A stretch of DNA of 41,254 bases from JBJFGR01 sp051892875 (GCA_051892875.1 JBJFGR010000103.1:1-41254); one strand, 5' to 3'; numbered from the stretch's first letter, positions 25,215-32,631 are shown. A program made the numbers and translations. The notes: generated by a model from the letters alone, not told the origin.

Positions 25215-25233
25215 AAAAATGTGTGTAAAATTG

Positions 25234-25263
25234 AAAAAAAACGCAAATCATTACGTATTTGCG
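25234..25263 (-). terminator. intrinsic terminator of the phage-like genes
   Basis: On the minus strand CGCAAAT (25263-25257) pairs with ATTTGCG (25248-25242) and is followed by eight T (25241-25234). It lies 20 bp after the stop of the small minus-strand gene, which marks the end of the imported operon. Confidence 0.8.
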
Positions 25264-25282
25264 TATTTACGTATTTTATATC

Positions 25283-25543
25283 TTATCTTGTTTTGTAACC
25301 TTCAACATAACTAACTAAGTTGGACATTCTTAACAAGATTTCATATTTTTTAATTAAAACTTGAACATCTTCATCATATCTATATCTGTATTTTAGTTCT
25401 TCTATTTCTTGTTTTACATTATTATAATGGGTCTTTATTTTGTTTTCAAGATTTAATAAATTATCTTTATAATAACAGATATCTTCGTTTGATTTTACAA
25501 TATAATCAGCGATATCTGAAATCATTTAGTCTGCATTACTCAT
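25283..25543 (-). pseudogene. small coiled-coil gene with a nonsense codon at position 6
   Basis: ATG 25543 has a strong ribosome site (GAGGAAAG) and begins MSNAD, then TAA (25528-25526). The same frame then continues MISDIADYIVKSNEDICYY for 80 codons to 25283. An 86-codon gene with one nonsense change explains this; reinitiation at ATG 25525 could still give an 80-residue product. That product is Lys/Glu/Tyr-rich and helical, probably coiled coil, and of unknown function. It shares strand and spacing with the phage-like genes to its right and lies before their terminator. Confidence 0.5.
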
Positions 25544-25584
25544 ATTGCTTTCCTCAACCTATTTAATATTTATTTAACATCCAT

Positions 25585-25937
25585 TTAATATTCATATTGA
25601 ACTGTAAGTTTATATCCTTCTAAGAAATCATATATTTTTTTACCATACTTATAATTTCTTGTTTGTAAAAATATCATAAAATTTGTAAGTACATATTGTT
25701 GCCATGCTTTGAATTGACTGATGAATTCATAAGATTCAGTTAATATTGAATTATTATATTCTTTGGATATTCCATATTTAATTGTAAGCTTAAAATAATT
25801 CATAGCCTTTTCTATATCAGCTAGCTTTTGAGCTTTATCTTCTAATTCTTCCGCTCTACAGATATATTTAAGTACAGTTCCTTTGAAAATCCTAAATCCC
25901 ATTCATGAATAAATTCGTTAACAGAAATTTGATTTAC
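25585..25937 (-). pseudogene. DUF3310-like phage gene, truncated at the CRISPR repeat and frameshifted
   Basis: Starting at the edge of the repeat (25937) the minus strand reads VNQISVNEFIHEWDLGFSK. One base must then be added in the run of A near 25881-25884 to continue GTVLKYICRAEELEDKAQKL, then ADIEKAMNYFKLTIKYG. The joined sequence follows the pattern of DUF3310 phage proteins (…LGNxxKYxxR…DLxKAxxYL…). The intact part from ATG 25902 is 105 codons. No start codon is available upstream, because the repeat occupies the place where the N-terminus should be. It is therefore both 5'-truncated and frameshifted, unless the missing base is a sequencing error. Confidence 0.6.
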
Positions 25938-25973
25938 GTTTCAATCCCCTAACGGGCAAATAAAGATTGCCAC
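25938..25973 (+). CRISPR. second outlying CRISPR repeat
   Basis: A 36-bp repeat with one difference from the array consensus (T to C in CCCCTAACGGG). It is separated by 723 bp from the repeat on its left and by 517 bp from the first repeat of the regular array. Both gaps are filled with phage-like minus-strand genes. Confidence 0.93.
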
Positions 25974-26130
25974 TTATTATAAGCACGTTCACATAACATT
26001 ACCAAATTTTGTCTAGGAGTGTGTTTGCCGATTGTGTATTCCTTTAATAAAGTATTTATTATAAGCACGTTCACATAACATTCCCAAATTTTGTCTAGGA
26101 GTGTGTTTGTCGATTGTGTATTCCTTTAAT
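25974..26130. repeat. 75-bp tandem duplication abutting a CRISPR repeat
   Basis: 25974-26048 and 26056-26130 are the same 75 bp with two differences, at a period of 82 bp. The first copy begins at the base right after the CRISPR repeat. The second lies within the 109-codon gene. As 82 is not a multiple of three, the duplication shifts that gene's frame at its C-terminus. Confidence 0.9.
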
Positions 26131-26342
26131 CGTGAGAGTCCATAGTTTGCATTATTCGCGGAAAAAGTAGCTAGATTAAACTTCTTTGCAATTTCCTTAA
26201 TTTTTGAAAGACCATTATCATAATGAACAATCAAGCATTTCTGACCATCAATAACGGCGTCTGAAACGCCGAATTTACAGTACAGAAAGCAATACAATGG
26301 ATCATTATTTTCAGGATATCGCATTGCTATTGCGTTCTTCAT
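26013..26342 (-). CDS. unknown small phage-like protein with altered C-terminus
   Basis: A 109-residue frame, MKNAIAMRYPENNDPLYCFL at the start, that begins 3 bp after the stop of the GroES-like fragment, so the two were an operon. Some features of a mixed alpha/beta fold are visible but I recognise no family. The natural frame is preserved to about residue 98 (RQNLGMLCERAYNKY). The final residues (IKGIHNRQTHS) are read out of frame from the duplicated copy, so the true C-terminus has been lost. Function unknown; phage origin is inferred from its neighbours. Confidence 0.5.
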   Translation of the reverse strand: MKNAIAMRYPENNDPLYCFLYCKFGVSDAVIDGQKCLIVHYDNGLSKIKEIAKKFNLATFSANNANYGLSRLKEYTIDKHTPRQNLGMLCERAYNKYFIKGIHNRQTHS

Positions 26343-26345
26343 ACA

Positions 26346-26489
26346 CTACCTCTTTTTACCAATAATACTCTTGTATCTTAATAACATAAATTGAGAATAG
26401 TCGATCAATGGATCACTATCTTCAAATTTCACATCAATGCCATCAGTATCAGGAAATACCACATAATCACCAACATCTACATTCTCACA
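26346..26489 (-). pseudogene. C-terminal fragment of a GroES-like co-chaperonin
   Basis: The minus strand from the edge of the first array repeat reads CENVDVGDYVVFPDTDGIDV, KFEDSDPLIDYSQFMLLRYK, SIIGKKR and TAG (26348-26346). This matches the second half of GroES-type proteins: V-x-V-GD-x-V-x-F, then G, then a hydrophobic stretch and the final …ILG… strand. Phages such as T4 (gp31) encode divergent GroES homologues. The N-terminal half, including the mobile loop, is missing because the repeat at 26491 takes its place. Not functional. Confidence 0.55.
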
Positions 26490-26490
26490 A

Positions 26491-27366
26491 GTTTCAATCC
26501 CTTAATGGGCAAATAAAGATTGCCACTAATTTAAACTCTACTGTTAAGTTTGAAGAAATTGAAACTTTGCGTTTCAATCCCTTAACGGGCAAATAAAGAT
26601 TGCCACTAACATCAACCCAAAAGGTTAAATGTCTTGATAGGCATAGTTTCAATCCCTTAACGGGCAAATAAAGATTGCCACTATTGGATCTTCAATTTGC
26701 TCAATTTTTTGAACTTCTACTTGTTTCAATCCCTTAACGGGCAAATAAAGATTGCCACAATACTTTAGGTGATTCAGGTTTTAATACTTGTTTAAACTGT
26801 TTCAATCCCTTAACGGGCAAATAAAGATTGCCACAAACAAGCAAAGGATACAGTAAAGGCTGCAAATGATTTTGTTTCAATCCCTTAACGGGCAAATAAA
26901 GATTGCCACCTCCCTTTAGTTTTTTAGGAGTAACAATTATGTGGGATACGTTTCAATCCCTTAACGGGCAAATAAAGATTGCCACTGATGAGAAGTATGT
27001 ATCTGTATCAAACTCATTTGACGATCAGTTTCAATCCCTTAACGGGCAAATAAAGATTGCCACATGTTGGTATCCCCAACATTAGTGAAGTCCCTTCAAC
27101 AATTGTTTCAATCCCTTAACGGGCAAATAAAGATTGCCACGTCTCCAGAAAAATTTATTGAAAACCTTTTAAAATAGTTTCAATCCCTTAACGGGCAAAT
27201 AAAGATTGCCACTAAACTTCTCTCCTATGGTAATGCTCATAGCTGGATACTTCTGTTTCAATCCCTTAACGGGCAAATAAAGATTGCCACATGTAGAATG
27301 CCCTAGAGAGATAATTAAAAGTGATGCTACGTTTCAATCCCTTAACGGGCAAATAAAGATTGCCAC
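26491..27366 (+). CRISPR. CRISPR array, 12 repeats and 11 spacers
   Basis: Repeats of 36 bp, starting GTTTCAATCCC and ending GATTGCCAC, begin at 26491, 26571, 26646, 26723, 26799, 26874, 26950, 27028, 27105, 27177, 27255 and 27331. All are identical except the first (one C-to-T change giving AATGGG). Spacers are 44, 39, 41, 40, 39, 40, 42, 41, 36, 42 and 40 bp, and all differ. In the repeat CAATC can pair with GATTG and CCC with GGG. The GTTTCAATCC start and an ATTGCCAC 3' end resemble type III-associated repeats whose last 8 nt become the crRNA tag; this puts transcription on the plus strand and the leader on the left (inference). No cas gene for processing or adaptation is nearby. The right end has no leader; a protein-coding frame begins at once. 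Confidence 0.98.
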
Positions 27367-27367
27367 T

Positions 27368-28528
27368 TGGCAGAATAATGAATTTATTAGAATAAGAACT
27401 TCTAAAACTTCAATACCTGAACAGTTTATAATGGGACAGTGGATTGCTAAAATAATAGAAGAAACCATAGGGAAGGTGAATTATTATCCTTCTAGAAAAA
27501 ATCCTCTGTTAAAGAATAATTCAACTAATAAGACACTACTTGATAAAAATTTAGGAGAGATAAAAAAATACTCAGGAGAAATTATTGAAAATATACCAGA
27601 TAAGGCTATTTTGTATACGTATGCTGCGTTGTGTACAGATAGTTTAAATCCTTCAATAATCATAGATAACTCAAATTCTTGGCATTGTAATGTATCTAAT
27701 TGTTCTCTAAGCGAAAGGGGTATAACACCTGAAATAATAGATAATTTAGTGTTCCACTTAACTTGTGGTTACAGTTCAAAAATACATATTGCTGAGAATT
27801 TTCATAAAAAACTTCTTATTCCATCAGGAAATACTTGTTGGTTTGCTTCAGAGTCTGGATGTGGTCAATTTGCTTATTGTGATAAACAAGATGGTAAGTT
27901 TATGCTGAGCCAGAAAGGAGGTATGTCTGCTAGAATGAGAAATGACTATTTCTTTTTATATTTAATTTTACTGTACCAGCATTATTCTCTGATATCATTT
28001 TATGAAAGGCTTGAGTTAACATTTCCTACAAATGTTTCATCTTTGGCTTATGATGCAATACAAAATCATTTAACTTCTATAAATTTTTTTATAGTAAAAA
28101 GTATGTACTCATCTGTAAGTCATTTAGACCAGCATAACTCTTTTTATATGTATGTTAGTAACTCTTTAAAAATTAAAGAGAATATAGAGAGAATTTCTAT
28201 TGGTTTAGAATCCTTAGAAAGTATTACAAGAGAGTTATCTCATGATGAAGATAGTAGACGTATTCAAAAAATGCAACGTACCTTTGCATTTTTTTCACTC
28301 CTTGTTATAACTTCATCGCTAACAGATCTTTATTCTGTATTGGATGAAAATATTCCTGACTTATATGTAGAGCTTTGGGAGTCATCTTCTTTTGTGAAAG
28401 ATTTATTTAGTCGTGACATTTTTGATAGTATTTATTACAGTTTTCTAAAATTATTTTTAGCATTTTCATTTTTTAGTGTGTTTCTGTATTCAGCATATCG
28501 TTGGCTTATAGCAGGGAAAAAGAAATAA
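27368..28528 (+). CDS. CorA-like membrane protein, 5'-truncated by the CRISPR array
   Basis: An open frame continues without a stop from the last repeat and encodes about 386 residues to TAA 28528. There is no start codon with a ribosome site after the repeat; the first in-frame ATG is 27431 (MGQWIAKII). Two helices close the protein, about residues 306-325 and 359-381, preceded by a long helical stretch (KIKENIERISIGLESLESIT). This layout, plus FFLYLILLYQHYSLISFYER in the middle, resembles CorA-type channels. CorA-like proteins are known membrane effectors of some type III CRISPR systems (SAM-AMP-gated in Bacteroides fragilis). The neighbouring CARF gene fits that setting. Family assignment is by eye and tentative; the gene has probably lost its N-terminus. 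Confidence 0.45.
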   Translation, partial: WQNNEFIRIRTSKTSIPEQFIMGQWIAKIIEETIGKVNYYPSRKNPLLKNNSTNKTLLDKNLGEIKKYSGEIIENIPDKAILYTYAALCTDSLNPSIIIDNSNSWHCNVSNCSLSERGITPEIIDNLVFHLTCGYSSKIHIAENFHKKLLIPSGNTCWFASESGCGQFAYCDKQDGKFMLSQKGGMSARMRNDYFFLYLILLYQHYSLISFYERLELTFPTNVSSLAYDAIQNHLTSINFFIVKSMYSSVSHLDQHNSFYMYVSNSLKIKENIERISIGLESLESITRELSHDEDSRRIQKMQRTFAFFSLLVITSSLTDLYSVLDENIPDLYVELWESSSFVKDLFSRDIFDSIYYSFLKLFLAFSFFSVFLYSAYRWLIAGKKK

Positions 28529-28530
28529 AA

Positions 28531-28551
28531 AGCTGTATAAAAAATACAGCT
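28531..28551 (-). terminator. terminator between the CorA-like and CARF genes
   Basis: AGCTGTAT (28531-28538) and ATACAGCT (28544-28551) form an 8-bp stem. On the minus strand it is followed by TTTTTATTTC, so it ends the CARF transcript; on the plus strand the T tract is weak. Confidence 0.75.
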
Positions 28552-28586
28552 ATTATGCAAAAAAGTTATTTATAATGTTTTGAATT

Positions 28587-31196
28587 TTAGTTAAATTGAC
28601 GTATAAATTCTCTGTACATTTTTATACATTCTAGAGCGTCTTTTAAATCTTTTGCGATTGTATTACTATCTCCAAGGAGTATATTGTTTTCGATAATATT
28701 GCAAACATGTTTCTTCGAATAACCATCTTTCTCGTTTGTAATTACTCTACGGTAGTTGCTAATGTTGAAGTAGCTATAATTTAAAGGTTTTGAAGCTTTA
28801 TATGTTTCATTTATGCAAAAACCACGATTAAGTGCTGCTACAATATAGTTTTCATGCTTATATGTATCATACTTACATGTATAAATTTCTTTACCATTGC
28901 TAGCTTTGTAGGATGATTTACCTTCGTTGTATTGATATTTTATCCAGTTATATTTATCAATGAGTGATTCTTTAGATTTACTTTCGTAGCATGATTTCAC
29001 AAATTGACCTAGAAGTCGAAAGGTCTCATAAGCACTAAATGTAGCTTCTGCATATCTTTTGTTTGATAAAAAGAATTCAACTCTGTCAATATAAGTATCT
29101 ATAGGATCTTCAGTTTTGTTTCTAAGTTGGTCAATTGCTGAGAATATAGGTTCGCGTATAATTTTATACACAAAATTATCTTTAACTTCAATTTCTTTGG
29201 AAAGAAGAAGATTTTTAAGTTCTGTAAAATCTTTTCCTGCAGTGAAATATTTATGTAGATTTTCATTCATAGCAGCTGTTAAGACTTTTGCGTTAATTTC
29301 CGTATCGTTATTAAAGATGCTATCTAGCATATCTTTTATATATAGGAAATTACCAGATGAGTTGAACTTGTTAATTTCAAAAGAGTATTTAATTAATTTT
29401 AATAGATGTGTTTCGTCTGCAATCCATCCTTTAGTAGTTGTGTTTCGATCATTATTATAATCAGAGAATCCGTAATATATATTTTTAAATTCATTGTTAT
29501 TTCTTGAACATATTGTTAAAAATGCGAAGAACATGATAAATGGAATAGCTCTATAACCATGAGTGATATCTAGATAAAATTTTGTATTATTCCATTGTTT
29601 TTTAGTGAATTCTAAGAGTTTTGAAAAGTCACCAGAATCTTCATCTTTATCATCATAACAGAATATTTCTATAGATATTCCAAGCTCTGGTTTGAGATCT
29701 TGTAATTCTTTATTAATCTCTTCTGCTTGTTCAACACTTAAATAATATTTATTAAAAGGACCAGTTGCGTTAGGATTTTCAATAGATGATTTATGTTTAT
29801 CGATAAAACTTGTTATTGTTTTTATAGTTGTATCTGTTGCAAATTTTAGTAGCGATTCTAGAAACTCATTCCAATTTGATGTGTGAATCCCACAAATAAA
29901 TAATTTTTCAATTTTATTTTGTTTCTTCAATTCAAAAGCTAAAGAAGTTCCAAAATATTTTACATTATTGAGGTTAAATAAGTTAGAATTATAATCGGTT
30001 AAGTAATAATTGCCAGAACCAATAATACTTATAAGAACACCTTGTTCGTCCTGAGGTTTTTGGTTGTTTATAGTGAAATGATAGTCAGGTTCTAAGTTTT
30101 TGGTAATATTATCTAGACATTTCTTTAAAGAATCTTTAAATTTGTCTTCATCATTAAAATTATTTATATTAATCATATGAATAATTTGAGTCCGGAATTT
30201 ATTTTGAAGTTCTTTAAAGTATTTATCGTCTATTTTATTAATTTTTCCAAATTGATGGGCTGTAAGAATACAGTCTGTGTAATTATTTGTGTTAAAGAAA
30301 TGTTCTGATAAGCGGATCAAATTGCCTTGAGGGGTATCGTTTATCCAATTTAATCTGTTGTTAAAAAAGTCTTTATTAAAAGCAATACTACCTTCAAATT
30401 CATTGATAAGTTCTTGTTTTATTGCTCTGAATTTTTCGTTTGCAATATCGTAGCATCCGAAATTTTCCGCTAGATTTGCTATGAGAAAATCTTTTTTAAG
30501 TGGAGATTTAGAATTATCAATATAAGATTCCAAAGGAGTAAGTTCTCCTGATATATTATATGCATTTAAATCAAGAGCTTCTTTAAATAATTTGGTAGAC
30601 ATATTAAGCTCAATAGATTTAAATTCAACTTCATTATTTGTTTTATTTACAATTTTTGCGTAGTAGACTTTATTGAGTAAAGAATTATCGATATACGTTT
30701 TATATTCTAAAGCTGTAAATACCAACCATGGTATAAATCTAAAGCCTAGAGTAGGATCAAAGACTATGTTTTTAGTCATTGGAAGTTTGATAATATTTTC
30801 CACTAATGATACTTGATTGTTTTGTTCTATAATTGATGATGAATCATAGACTACATCAATTAGTTCACAATGTAGGTATTCCGAAAATACTTTTTGGAGA
30901 CTTGATATAATTTCTTGTCGATCATTATCTATTGTTGCTTGTGGTAACTCAATGTCTGTTGATTTGGGGCAATAATTTTTTATAAAATCAATAGTGGCGC
31001 TATAAAATTGATCCCATTTACTTTCTTTGGATCCTATGAGTATTAGTTTTGTAATATTTTTGTTATTTGTACTAAGTTTTTCAAAAAGAGCTAATGAAAA
31101 AAAATGATTGGTTATAATTTTATTATTTCCAAAGTTGTATTTAGCTGATTTATAATCTGAGCTGCCTAAGAGAGTTACTAGTGTTAAATCTGACAT
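28587..31196 (-). CDS. tandem CARF (Csx1/TM1812-like) CRISPR protein
   Basis: An 869-residue soluble protein built as two copies of a CARF plus helical unit. Copy 1 has the nucleotide-loop start VTLLGSSDYK (7-16) and DPTLGFRFIPW at 147-157. Copy 2 has ISIIGSGNYYL (389-399) and DITHGYRAIPF at 543-553. After each, similar helical starts follow (LFKEALDLNAYNISGELTPL at 203-222; LIKYSFEINKFNSSGNFLYI at 601-620). DxTHG is the hallmark of Csx1/TM1812 CARF proteins, which sense cyclic oligoadenylates made by Cas10. In copy 1 His is replaced by Leu. I find no HEPN R-x4-6-H nuclease motif. CARF proteins normally dimerise; here one chain could form the pair. A -10 box TATAAT (minus, 31224-31219) lies just upstream. 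Output activity is unknown. Confidence 0.8.
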   Translation of the reverse strand: MSDLTLVTLLGSSDYKSAKYNFGNNKIITNHFFSLALFEKLSTNNKNITKLILIGSKESKWDQFYSATIDFIKNYCPKSTDIELPQATIDNDRQEIISSLQKVFSEYLHCELIDVVYDSSSIIEQNNQVSLVENIIKLPMTKNIVFDPTLGFRFIPWLVFTALEYKTYIDNSLLNKVYYAKIVNKTNNEVEFKSIELNMSTKLFKEALDLNAYNISGELTPLESYIDNSKSPLKKDFLIANLAENFGCYDIANEKFRAIKQELINEFEGSIAFNKDFFNNRLNWINDTPQGNLIRLSEHFFNTNNYTDCILTAHQFGKINKIDDKYFKELQNKFRTQIIHMININNFNDEDKFKDSLKKCLDNITKNLEPDYHFTINNQKPQDEQGVLISIIGSGNYYLTDYNSNLFNLNNVKYFGTSLAFELKKQNKIEKLFICGIHTSNWNEFLESLLKFATDTTIKTITSFIDKHKSSIENPNATGPFNKYYLSVEQAEEINKELQDLKPELGISIEIFCYDDKDEDSGDFSKLLEFTKKQWNNTKFYLDITHGYRAIPFIMFFAFLTICSRNNNEFKNIYYGFSDYNNDRNTTTKGWIADETHLLKLIKYSFEINKFNSSGNFLYIKDMLDSIFNNDTEINAKVLTAAMNENLHKYFTAGKDFTELKNLLLSKEIEVKDNFVYKIIREPIFSAIDQLRNKTEDPIDTYIDRVEFFLSNKRYAEATFSAYETFRLLGQFVKSCYESKSKESLIDKYNWIKYQYNEGKSSYKASNGKEIYTCKYDTYKHENYIVAALNRGFCINETYKASKPLNYSYFNISNYRRVITNEKDGYSKKHVCNIIENNILLGDSNTIAKDLKDALECIKMYREFIRQFN

Positions 31197-31629
31197 AGTT
31201 TTATTCCAATATTATTTTATTATACAAGTTAGATAAATAGATACTTATTTGTAAATGATTATAAACACAATTAATTATAATAACTATAAATAAAGGAACA
31301 GTAGATTTTTTTATGTGATCTAATTAAATCAAAAATAAAGTCCCTAATATGTCATGGATATGGTTATCCAGAACGAATACTTCATTCTTAAAGTGCTCGG
31401 TAAAAGAAGGAAGAAGTAATTTAGGAATTAGAGGTTACATAAAATTCAGAATATTGATTAATCCTAAATAAAAATATTATTAAAAAATATTAGAAATAGT
31501 GACCTATATTAGGATATTTATTTTTATTTGTGGTAATATTTAGTTGATATGGAACTTGTTTCAATACAACGTTTATTGGTAGTAGTGTTACTAATTACTA
31601 CAGTTTAGTGTTAGCTGTGGAGTGTTGTG
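31197..31629. other. intergenic region between CARF and the small gene
   Basis: It carries the -10 box of the CARF gene at 31219-31224. A 39-codon frame at about 31350-31470 (MSWIWLSRTNTSFLKCSV) has no ribosome site and no recognisable family. A short inverted repeat GTAGTA (31579-31584) with TACTAC (31596-31601) sits upstream of the next gene. No other feature is seen. Confidence 0.35.
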
Positions 31630-31845
31630 ATGAGAATTTTCAAAAAATATTCGCAAAGATTAATAGTAAAGCATGTAAAAACCTTTTTTAAGGGACGTAT
31701 GTATATCCAAGGAAGGGGGGCTTACGAGTTTGATAAAGGGCAGATTGTTATGCCAGATCATCCTGATTTAGTTCACGCAACTACAGTTAATGAATTAAAT
31801 CATGAAATTGCAACTAGTTCTACTCATAATTTTCCGAGATATTAA
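31630..31845 (+). CDS. small basic protein of unknown function
   Basis: A 71-residue frame, starting MRIFKKYSQRLIVKHVKTFF and continuing KGRMYIQGRGAYEFDKGQIV. ATG 31630 is seven bases after GGAG (31619-31622); the GTG just before it is less likely. The first 25 residues are strongly basic and could bind nucleic acid or membrane; the second half is acidic to neutral. No signal peptide or membrane helix is visible. It stands alone, with large AT-rich gaps on both sides. The family is not recognised. Confidence 0.6.
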   Translation: MRIFKKYSQRLIVKHVKTFFKGRMYIQGRGAYEFDKGQIVMPDHPDLVHATTVNELNHEIATSSTHNFPRY

Positions 31846-31878
31846 ATAAAATTTTTTAATACGGATTATCTTTAATAT

Positions 31879-32022
31879 AATAAGTGGATACTATTTTATT
31901 TATATTGTTGATCTGTATAATATATTTATTTGGTTATAAAAATGTGAAAAATTTATCAAGAATATTTCACATCAATATTGCAAAATGGTTTTATAACCAA
32001 TTTCTTTAGTCAACCACTTATT
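31879..32022. ncRNA. nested inverted repeats, candidate structured RNA or small mobile element
   Basis: Three nested pairs are visible. The outer is AATAAGTGG (31879-31887) with CCACTTATT (32014-32022). The middle is a perfect 12-bp pair, TTGGTTATAAAA (31930-31941) with TTTTATAACCAA (31989-32000). The inner is ATGTGAAA (31942-31949) with TTTCACAT (31965-31972). The left middle and inner arms are contiguous. A small palindrome CAATATTG (31973-31980) lies in the bulge. No frame runs through it. It could be a structured RNA, or a MITE-like element with AATAAGTGG ends. Confidence 0.4.
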
Positions 32023-32616
32023 GTTAAAAATTTTGTTATAAATGTACCTATAAATATCTTTAGAAAATACCAAAAGAATAAAAGAAGTTGATTAGTTTTT
32101 ATAATTTAAAGAACAAAACAGTGTTAAAGATATATCAACAATTTTTGGTATCATTGACAAAATATTTGAGAATATAAGTCTTTATATAATATAATAATAA
32201 AAATCGTGATATAGACCATACACATATACTTTTAAAACATATCAGATACAGAAGTAATTAAAATTGATATAAATGCAGTGGATTATTTAAGATTGATAAT
32301 TATTATTCTAAGTATTATTTTATTGCACATTAGTTTTATTTAAAACTAATAAATCCTTTTATAAGAACACAAAATTTGTTTTTTTTGTATAATTGAAAAA
32401 TAATAAAAGTATACATGTATAGTCTAAGTATAAAGACTTTTTGTATAAGTTGATAAATAGAAAATTATTATAATTAAAATTTATCAAAAATAATTTACGA
32501 ATGCCTGAATAGTGGAACGTGATAGACTGAGCTTTTTGATTTTAATTCATAATAGATTTATTATAGCGAAGTAAATTGCGAGTAAAATACGTTTTATTTT
32601 TAAAAACACATAATAA
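32023..32616. other. long AT-rich intergenic region before prmB
   Basis: There are no genes. A near-perfect palindrome lies at 32329-32350: ATTAGTTTTA, TT, TAAAACTAAT. A terminator-like hairpin follows at 32421-32443: AGTCT, AAGTATAA, AGACT, then TTTTT on the plus strand. AATAAGTGG, the end of the structured element to the left, occurs again at 32612-32620 where it overlaps the prmB ribosome site; this may be chance. Confidence 0.4.
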
Positions 32617-32631
32617 GTGGAGTTTATCGGT

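Noticed and set aside
26408..27085. Short open frames reading through CRISPR repeats (26408-26596, 26903-27085)
   Set aside because: The repeat is open in one frame (FQSLNGQIKIAT), so repeats and spacers create chance frames; there are no ribosome sites.
27284..27367. N-terminal extension of the CorA-like frame into the array from a TTG at 27284
   Set aside because: It would translate a spacer and a repeat; the TTG lies inside a repeat and has no ribosome site.
28887..29065. HEPN RNase motif R-x4-6-H in the CARF protein C-terminus
   Set aside because: R/H pairs such as RRVITNEKDGYSKKH are too far apart and RLSEH (first half) too close; no pattern fits.
29116..29460. Plus-strand frame inside the CARF gene
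   Set aside because: It is the antisense of an intact coding gene and lacks start signals.
31558..31565. GTTTCAAT, same as the first 8 bases of the CRISPR repeat
   Set aside because: Only 8 bases match and the following sequence does not; chance in AT-rich DNA.
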